Made by a program: the position numbers and the translations under genes. Below are positions 56,912 to 64,000 of a stretch of DNA of 64,000 nt, one piece after another. The DNA is from Anaeramoeba flamelloides (taxonomy: Eukaryota; Metamonada; Anaeramoebidae). Where the stretch lies: assembly GCA_027625915.1 (NCBI GenBank), contig JANTQA010000020.1, forward strand, positions 2,046,001 to 2,110,000. Reading direction: 5' to 3'. Below the pieces are notes generated by a model. It had not been told where the DNA came from and did no database searches. It worked only from the letters and a program-made list of their open reading frames with translations. Every line of letters starts with the position of its first letter. The first letter of the stretch is position 1.

Positions 56912-57498
56912 TACACTTGTTCAAAACACTTTTCAATCAATCAAAAAACAAGAATAAAAATTATCATTTTCCAAACTTTTAGCAAACCATTAGAAAACTC
57001 GACTATTTTTCAAAAAAAGTAGATCTACTTACGCTATCAAACAATAAATTGAGTAGTATCTAGAACCCGTTCATTAATGAAATTTTTATAAGTAGGTTTA
57101 TTAATCGGCTCATAAAAAAATTGGTTCTTTATAAGAAGGGTTTGATTGGAAATTTTATAATTACACAGCAATTTTCCTAATATTGACAATTAGAAAATTT
57201 GTCTTTTATTATTTTCATGTATATTATTTTTTTTTCACTACTATAATTCTGAAAAATTATTAATTTTTTTGTTCTAGATTTTCTTTTTATTTGGCTAGTT
57301 TGGCTCTTTTGTAACATATTTTTGATTCCAAGAATTCAAACCTCTTCATTTTAACTTTGAATGGGTGTTATTCAGTTTTAACAAATTAGATATTAATTTT
57401 TAAAAAATTACTTTTTTAAATAAATTTGTGAATTAATGATAATTGATTAATAAATATAAATAGAAATGATGTAAGAAATCATCGTTAATTTCTATATA

Positions 57499-57694
57499 CA
57501 GTCAGTTTCACTTTTAAGACACAAACTTTCTACGAAATTTAAGGCACAAAAAAAATCTCAAATTAAGGCACAAAATTCAAATTCCAGTAAAATAATTTGT
57601 GAAAATTAAAATTCCAAAAAATGTGCTTTAATTTGAGATTTTTTTATACCTTAAATTTCGTTGAAAGTTTGTGCCTTAAAAGTGAAACTGGCTG
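57499..57694. mobile_element. M3 MITE, well-preserved copy (196 bp)
   Basis: TA-flanked; CAGTCAGTTTCACTTTTAAG at the left, GTGCCTTAAAAGTGAAACTG then GCTG at the right. Same length as, and nearly identical to, the nested copy at 17843-18038, so both are probably recent. Confidence 0.9.
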
Positions 57695-57868
57695 TATATA
57701 TATATTCCTCCAAATTAAGAAGATAAATCTTAGAAAATATACTTTTGTGATTTTTTTTTTTTTTTTCAAGTCTTGATTTCAGAAAGTTTTGAATATATGA
57801 TAATTATTCTAGTTTGACCTTAAAAAAAAAAAAAAAACCTTTATTTAAAATATGAAGCTTATATATAT

Positions 57869-57961
57869 ATATATATCACAGGTATGATGATTTTTTTGAT
57901 GTCATGAAACGCGTTGGCACACGCGTGAGCTACACGTAAAATTCGTTTCCCTGAGATATAT
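57869..57961. other. Structured GC-richer islet between (AT)n tracts
   Basis: ATATATCACAGG (57869-57882) can pair with CCCTGAGATATAT (57949-57961). Inside, GAAACG pairs with CGTTTC, and two ACGCGT hexamers flank TTGGCAC. The islet is about half G+C where its surroundings are mostly A/T. Perhaps a structured RNA or a recombination hairpin; no known family matched by eye. Confidence 0.4.
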
Positions 57962-57985
57962 AGTATATATATATATATATATTAT

Positions 57986-59547
57986 ATTATATATCAGTAG
58001 AAAATTTTTTAAACAGGAATTCTAAAAAAAAAAAAAAAAACATTGAAATTCATGTGCAATGACTGTATATACTAAATATTGTTTTTATTTTTCTTAGTAT
58101 ATATCAAAAATCACTCCTTATTGAAAGAAAAAATCAATAAAAGTAATATTAAAATATATTAAAATAATAGAAATTATAATGTATTGTACACATTTATTTT
58201 ATTTTGTTATGAAAAAAAAATAAATCTCAAAAAATTGTATTAAACTTTATTTTGATAAAATGAAATATCTTTTTAAAAAAAGTTTATAATCGATCACAAA
58301 AAAAATAAAACAGTAAAAAAATATCTATTAATATAATTGATTAAAAATCAAATGTATAAGATACTTAAATTTAAACCTTCTGTACTGGCTAAAGGCAATT
58401 ACTAGTTAAGCTTTGTTGATTCGCCCATTTCCCCTTGTTATTTAAAAATGAATAAGCATTATAATAAAATGAGGGAATGTAATAAAGAAATATTATTATT
58501 ATTCTTAAAAAAAAAATAATAAGTTGAAGGGTTTTCACTTATGTTTGTACGTGCATTTAATTTGTTTCCATCAGTTAAACCAAGATTTTTTTTAAAAATG
58601 GCAAAAGTAGTTATTTTGGACAAACAAAGCAACAAAGGAAAAGTTTGAAAATAATTTTTTAAAAAGTTAAATAATAAAAAATGAAATTATAATTGAAGAT
58701 GAACTAATAAAGGGGTATTAAGCATATAACGGTTCAGAAATGAGAAATTTGTTGTTAAATTGAGTAAAAAAAATAGGTTTAAAGTTGAGTATATCGTATG
58801 AAAAATATAATAAAATAATTTTCTTGTTTATAAGTTGAAGGAAAAATTTAAATGAAGAAAAAAAATTACTGATCACATTTTCAAAATAGTAATTGTGAAA
58901 AAAAAATTTTTTTTATGAGTATAATTTTGATGGCTTTTTTTTGTGATCAATAAAATATTTATTCGTGGTAATTGTTTAAAGAGTACAATAAGTCAATTGA
59001 ATAATGAATAACTTTCTACTTAACCTTAAAAAACATCTAAAACAGAATTTTTAGCATTAAATTTTTATTGATAGGAGTAAATTGTAATAAAATTACCACT
59101 TTTACTATCTTTCTTTAATTAACTGCAAACAAAAATTCAAAAATTGTATTATTTTTTTACTCATTTAACCTCAAGCTAGAACTATGAAATTTTACTTTAT
59201 TATTTACAAAAATTTTAAATCTAAATTTCAATTTGTGATATATAATTGTATTAAGAGGTGGAATAACAATACTAAAAAATTTAGTGAGCTGATCTAATTT
59301 GAAAAAAGTAAAATTTTGACTATTTTTTCTTTCTCAAATAGTAAATTAAAAAAAAATCAAAAATTTTAATAAGTGTTTAAAGTGTTTACAATTATCAAGA
59401 GTTGTAAACAGAAACCTACTTTTTATTGTTTTCACATTTTAAGAATAGAAACTCAAACTGTTTTCATGGTTTTAAATACAACCCTCACATCACATACACA
59501 CTTAATTGTTAAATCACATATTTCCCTTATTTTCCAACACTTTTAAG
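57986..59547. other. Intergenic, no gene seen
   Basis: Unbroken AT-rich DNA with poly-A/T tracts. No ORF above the reporting size, no repeat match noticed. Confidence 0.5.
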
Positions 59548-59735
59548 TAAATTACTTTTTACCTGTTTTTTAATTGTTTTTTTTTCGTTCCTTCATTGTT
59601 TTTAAGTTTTTTCGTTTACTTTTTTTGGCATCCGAGAAACGAAAAGTATGATTTCAAAAGAATTCGAGGACTTTTAAAAAAAAATAAAAATGAAAACAAC
59701 GAATGAAACGAAAAAACAGGTAAAAAGGTCGAAAA
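59548..59735. repeat. Foldback repeat F5
   Basis: CTTTTTACCTGTTTTTTAAT then CGTTCCTTCATTGTTTT on the left is mirrored by AACAACGAATGAAACG then AAAAAACAGGTAAAAAGG on the right; the spacer is about 65 bp. A (TA)n tract follows at 59790-59811. Confidence 0.6.
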
Positions 59736-60799
59736 AACACGATTTTATAAATCTTTCGCCGTTTTAAAACGAAAAATTGTACAACCTGTATATATATATA
59801 TATATATATTTCGATTGATTTAGTGTCTAATTCCAAACATACATAATAATACAAATTTGTCTACAGTCTTTTCCAAATTTAATAGAAAAAAAAATTTATC
59901 AAAAAAAAAATCTTTAAAAAATTAAAACCCTCAAGATTTAGCTCTAGGTTGGGTTATTTTTATCACAAATAGAGCCCGAGGGAAATTTTTGTTTTTTAAG
60001 TCTCTCTCCGTGGCCTGAACAAGAAAAATCTTTTTACAGTCGGGTTGTTCTAATATTTTTTTTTTTAAAGGAGAAGGTGTATGCCCCCTTGGAATCGAAA
60101 AATAACAAAATATTATTGTTACTTCCAAAATTCTGCTACAGTATGAAAATACTTGAAAAGGATGAACATGGAAAACCGATTGATATATTCCAGGAAATAA
60201 CTTTTTATTATTATTTCAACTTTATATGAGTCGAATTCGAGATTTTTCTATAACTAAAATCCATTCAATTAATCAAACACGTGGTTTAATGGGTTTTTGG
60301 TTGGGTTTACTACAAAATAATCTCATTTAGGTTTTTATTAAGATTTTTTGATCTTGTAAATGAAATTAGGAAACTTTTTCAAGTATTTTATTTTTTAAAA
60401 GTAAAAATACTATGCCAAAACTTTCTATTTTCACTGCCATTATAATCCTAACCTAAGTATCATAAATTCTGGGAAAGTATTTTAGATTTTTCCACTTTAA
60501 GGATCAATACACGTTAGAATGGAGAGTTTTTCTTTATCCAACTTCTCTCAAAAAAAAAAATTTTTTTTACATTTATTATTTTTTCAAATACAGTTTTCTT
60601 GAGTTGATGTTGATTATGAAATCTGTCATATTCTCCCAAAAATGGTAATATGACCTACTTTTACAACATGAACTGCTTTTTTATGAAAACGTAAGAAAAA
60701 TTTAACAAAAGTTAAAGAATAAATTCAAACAAAAATATCAATTTTTGTTATATTTTAAAATTCGAATTTTATTAGAAAAAAAGGAAATTTCTTTTTTTT
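59736..60799. other. Intergenic with one unusual open frame
   Basis: Minus-strand 60128-59931 encodes up to 65 codons in locally GC-richer DNA (SIPRGHTPSPLKKK, QATERDLKNKNFPRALF), unlike the surrounding translations. No family recognised and the start is unclear. It could be a lone exon or old element residue. Nothing else seen here. Confidence 0.35.
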
Positions 60800-60965
60800 T
60801 TTAAGGGGATAATCTATATTAATTTTTTTTACCTAAATTTAATAGAGATTGAGAAATTTTTTTACCAATTTGCTAGATTTGAAAACTTATTTATTTTCAT
60901 ATTAAATATATTATTAGATTAGGAATAATTATTTAGAAATTGGTTAATAAAAATTATAGAGATTA
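60800..60965 (+). repeat. Dispersed repeat shared with 56165-56325
   Basis: AATCTATATTAA, then TTTAATAGAGATTGAGAAAT, TTTTTTTACCAATTTGC and AGAAATTGGTTAATAAAA match the other copy in order; the terminal hairpin is partly decayed. Confidence 0.5.
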
Positions 60966-63557
60966 GTCTCGTAATGACAATTATAGAAAATATAAATGAA
61001 AGAAAAAAAATATTATTACATTCTTGGAATGATATTTTCACAAAGGTTGGTGTAGTAAGAGGAAAAAAATTGATTAAAATTAAATCAAAAATTAAACTAT
61101 TATTTTGTTGATAGTATCTTTCGTGTCTTTGATAAATTGAATTTGTTTTATTTATTTTTTTGAATTAGAAAAAGTCTCATGAAGTTCAAGACATATCTCT
61201 TAGGTTTGGTTTCAAAAAACTCCATGAGTGAAATTTACAACAAAAACAACAATGTAAATTGAGATCTGTTATTTGTATTTGTAAATAGCTCTTTTTTTAA
61301 ATTAAAAATTTAAGAGTTAAATAAAGTTTTTAAAGAGACAGTAGTTAGTAAAAATTGCGTTCACAGTGATTAGATTAGGGGTATTTTAGTGATTATTTTT
61401 CTGAGAGTTTATTCAATTTCTATTTATTGGATATTTCTATAAACTAGAAATATTAAAGTTGAACTTTAAAGGTATATATTCGAAAGGTACAATTCAAAAG
61501 AATTTACAATTATAGAATTCAATTTTCAGATAGGAAATTCAACTTTGAAAAAATTCCACCTGATTATCATTTTTCAATTCTTCGATATTTGTTTCATTAA
61601 ACTTTCTTAGTTCACTCAGGGTATATTATCCCCATTGATTTTGTAAAGCACCAAAAAAATAAATGGTGCTCATTCATAATAGTATTTCTCTTTGGAGAAT
61701 TTTCTTCGTTCAAGAAAAAAAGAAAATATTATTTAAAAACTTTACCATATTTTCATTTTCCATATCAATAAACAGACATCCTTTTTGACAGGGTTGAAAA
61801 AAAATCTCTTATTAATCATGGTGATGTTTATAACTGTTAAATCTCTATCATTGGCATTTTTAAAAACATGTCAATTGAATTGTTCTATTGGATAAAAACT
61901 ATTAGAAAAATTTCGAAAATTTAACCCATTAAAATAAATATAGAAATACTTGGGCAACGATGAAGGGTTTGAATTATGATATTGTTTTAGATTCCGAAGT
62001 CTATCAATTTAATACATGTATAAAGGTAGAAATCAAAAAAATACTAAATCTGAAAAAAAATAAGAACAAAACTGCTTGAAAATTCTAAATTCTGATTATT
62101 TTTCAAGAGAAATGATCAATATTTTTGGAAAGAATTTCTTAAAATAATAACAATGTTTTGACATTCATTAAATTAGATTTTGGTTTCTTTAGATCTTTCC
62201 TTTATTAATTATTTCAAAAATTAAATTGAGAACTTTATGTAAAAAATTTTAAATAATAATTTGTTTTAACTCTATGTAAATTCAAAATTATCAAAGATCT
62301 TCCTTGAATTAAAAGAATTATTTCTAATGATCATCTTTCATGATTTTTAACTCCCAGGAACAGCACTTCGCAGTTCTCATTTGACTCATAAGTAAAGTTT
62401 CTTATGTTTGTTAGACAAAAATTACTCTTTTTTAAAACTCTTGTTTTATTGAAAGATTTATTTTTTTGAAAAGTTTCCATTGCGATTCCTTTAAAAACTT
62501 CGAAATAAAATTGTCTTCGATATAAAATTCCATCTACAAGTTACTTTGTCCTTAAATTATTGATTTTATATCCTTCATATTTGAACTATTAGGATTTAAA
62601 GATAAAAACTTATTTTTGTTATCATTTCAATATTGTCTCCTCAAATTTGACTTCCTTTGGTAACGAAAAAAAAGGATTTTACAAGAAAAAAAAATGGTAA
62701 AAGTTAATCGATTAATAACCAATAATGACAAAAAATTTCAAAGAAGTAGAACATTTATAAATTTTTATTTTTCCTAAAAGCATTTTTAAATAAAAAAAAG
62801 AATGTTTAAGAAGTTTTGATACAGGGAATTATTACCTTTTGGTTTTAAATAAAAAAGAATTTTCTTTTTCAGAATTTTAACTTTTTATTTGTTTTTGAAA
62901 AAAAAGTAAATTCTTTTGGATTTTTATATTGCTTTTTTGAAAAAAAGTAATGCTAAAAAACCAATAAGCTCTTAAAATGTTCAAAACTGATTTGTTTGAT
63001 TTAGGGCAATGAAAAAAAATGTTCCTCAAAAAGTTTTTTCTTTGTTAATTAAATGACTTTTTGCTCTTTAAACTCCCCATCTCGAGAACTGAAAAATTGT
63101 AAACACATTCTAAAAATTACCCTAAAAAAAGCAAAAATATAAATTCGTGTTAATTTTTCTGATTTGATGGAATATTACATTGTTAAAACTGATTGAAGTC
63201 AAAGAGTGTGTTCATTTAATTACATAAGATTTTTTCTCAATTAGAAAAAAAGTGTGATGAATTTCTAAAAGTGTACTTTGAAAAATTCCTCTTTTTTTTT
63301 TTTGAAGGACTAATTGTTCTTCAATCTATTTTCTTCATATCAAATAAACTAGATAAGTTAATATTTTTAAAAATAAAAGATATTTATTCAACTGCTGAAG
63401 TGTATTTGAAAAGAAGAGTAATAAACTTACTCAAAGCAAAAATAGTCTTGATGTATTTAACTGAAACATTTTTTTTAACAAAAAATAAAAAATAATTCTT
63501 TTTTTTATTTTTTCAATTGCCTTTTTGTTCAGTTAAAAAAAAAAAAAATATTAATTT
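60966..63557. other. Upstream of the last gene, no gene seen
   Basis: AT-rich. A 74-codon frame at 63271-63495 has helical composition (NKLDKLIFLKIKDIYSTAEV) but no ATG start or acceptor I could defend. A small GC-richer patch lies at 62351-62382 (CTCCCAGGAACAGCACTTCG). Confidence 0.45.
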
Positions 63558-64000
63558 ATGAGTGATTTTTTCCATCTTATTGTAAAGGTAGGTTCACACG
63601 AAATTGATTTATCATTGGAAAAGGGTGAAGATCTCCAGGTACGTGATTTAGTATCGATTTCACAGAAAAAAAATACTTTTTCACGTTTTAGTATTTCTGG
63701 GTTTCAGGACTTCCAAGGCGAATTTTTATTTTCTGACCAATACTTGGGCGACGCTTTGAGTTCAGGTGACACTGTCTATTCTCTTCACGGAATAAAATTA
63801 ATTCAAACAGAATCACCAACACCAACACCAACACCAAAATCAACACCACGAACACGAACACTAAAACGAACACGAACAACACCAACAGCTTTGAACTTGT
63901 CAGCAAACACACAAATCCTCCCAAAAACACCAGGCACCCCACAAACGCCACGAGCAATAACAACAACAATCCAGCAACAACAGCAATTGCTATATGAACT
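63558..64000 (+). CDS. Unrecognised protein, N-terminal 147 residues (cut by the window end)
   Basis: ATG at 63558 (MSDFFHLIVKVGSHEIDL), following a T-rich then A-rich leader. Residues 1-75 look like a compact beta-rich domain (RDLVSISQKKNTF, SRFSISGFQDFQGEFLF, SSGDTVYSLHGIKLI). By composition and the repeated short strands it could be a ubiquitin-like or similar small fold, but I cannot name a family. Residues 78-115 are Thr/Pro/Arg repeats (SPTPTPTPK, RTRTLKRTRTTPT). Then come LPKTPGTPQTPRAITTT and a poly-Q start. The frame is still open at the last base. Base composition is clearly richer in C and G than the flank, supporting a real gene. Confidence 0.75.
   Translation, partial: MSDFFHLIVKVGSHEIDLSLEKGEDLQVRDLVSISQKKNTFSRFSISGFQDFQGEFLFSDQYLGDALSSGDTVYSLHGIKLIQTESPTPTPTPKSTPRTRTLKRTRTTPTALNLSANTQILPKTPGTPQTPRAITTTIQQQQQLLYE

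Noticed and set aside
57869-57961. Hammerhead ribozyme
   Set aside because: GATGA and GAAAC strings are present, but the CUGANGA core and a cleavage triplet in the right place are not.
63271-63495. 74-codon frame before the last gene
   Set aside because: It begins with a non-ATG codon and poly-F and has no supporting splice site; left as unannotated flank.

Overview
This is a nuclear DNA segment of a free-living protist. Base composition is extremely AT-rich (poly-A/T tracts and (AT)n everywhere), genes are sparse (seven recognisable in 64 kb), introns are spliceosomal with GT..AG ends, and TAA, TAG and TGA all behave as stops, so ciliate codes are excluded. The proteins carry long N/Q, K/E and poly-Q low-complexity tracts. 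This style, together with metazoan-like gene families and long TE-filled introns, is most reminiscent of Anaeramoeba or an amoebozoan; that assignment is inference, not proven here.

Layout. 0.3-2.3 kb (-): an unrecognised N/Q-rich protein. 2.3-7.0 kb: intergenic, with an internally deleted Tc1/mariner-like element and older repeats. 7.06-15.83 kb (-): a casein kinase 1 gene in three exons; the last intron is about 6.5 kb and is packed with transposon remnants, foldback repeats and a duplicated segment carrying a 94-codon ORF. 15.8-22.7 kb: intergenic, with a transposon nested inside another transposon and a clean empty-site comparison in the window. 22.7-23.7 kb (+): a small protein with a U-box/RING-like C-terminus. 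23.7-31.8 kb: repeats, including a decayed Tc1/mariner copy that still shows transposase motifs. 31.86-34.13 kb (+): a protein with an Rxt3-like (Rpd3/Sin3 histone deacetylase complex) domain. 37.08-41.14 kb (+): a FANCJ/BRIP1-type iron-sulphur DNA helicase with a CxxC..CxxC C-terminal domain. 44.40-54.08 kb (-): a Pumilio (PUF) RNA-binding protein reconstructed from four exons that all join in phase 0, giving 1146 aa and exactly eight PUF repeats. 54.1-63.5 kb: gene-poor, with palindromic repeats, small TA-inserting MITEs and a structured GC-rich islet. 63.56 kb to the end (+): the start of an unrecognised protein with a Thr/Pro/Arg-rich tract.

The genes do not form a pathway. They are ordinary nuclear regulators (kinase, mRNA-binding protein, deacetylase-complex subunit, DNA-repair helicase, ubiquitin-ligase-like protein). 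What stands out is the non-coding fraction. At least three related TA-target transposon families share AACT at their ends. A separate 196-bp MITE family is present, and five or more long palindromes occur, several inside introns. A (TTG)n microsatellite sits directly at a splice acceptor in the PUF gene. I saw no tRNA, rRNA, CRISPR array or virus-like element that I could support.
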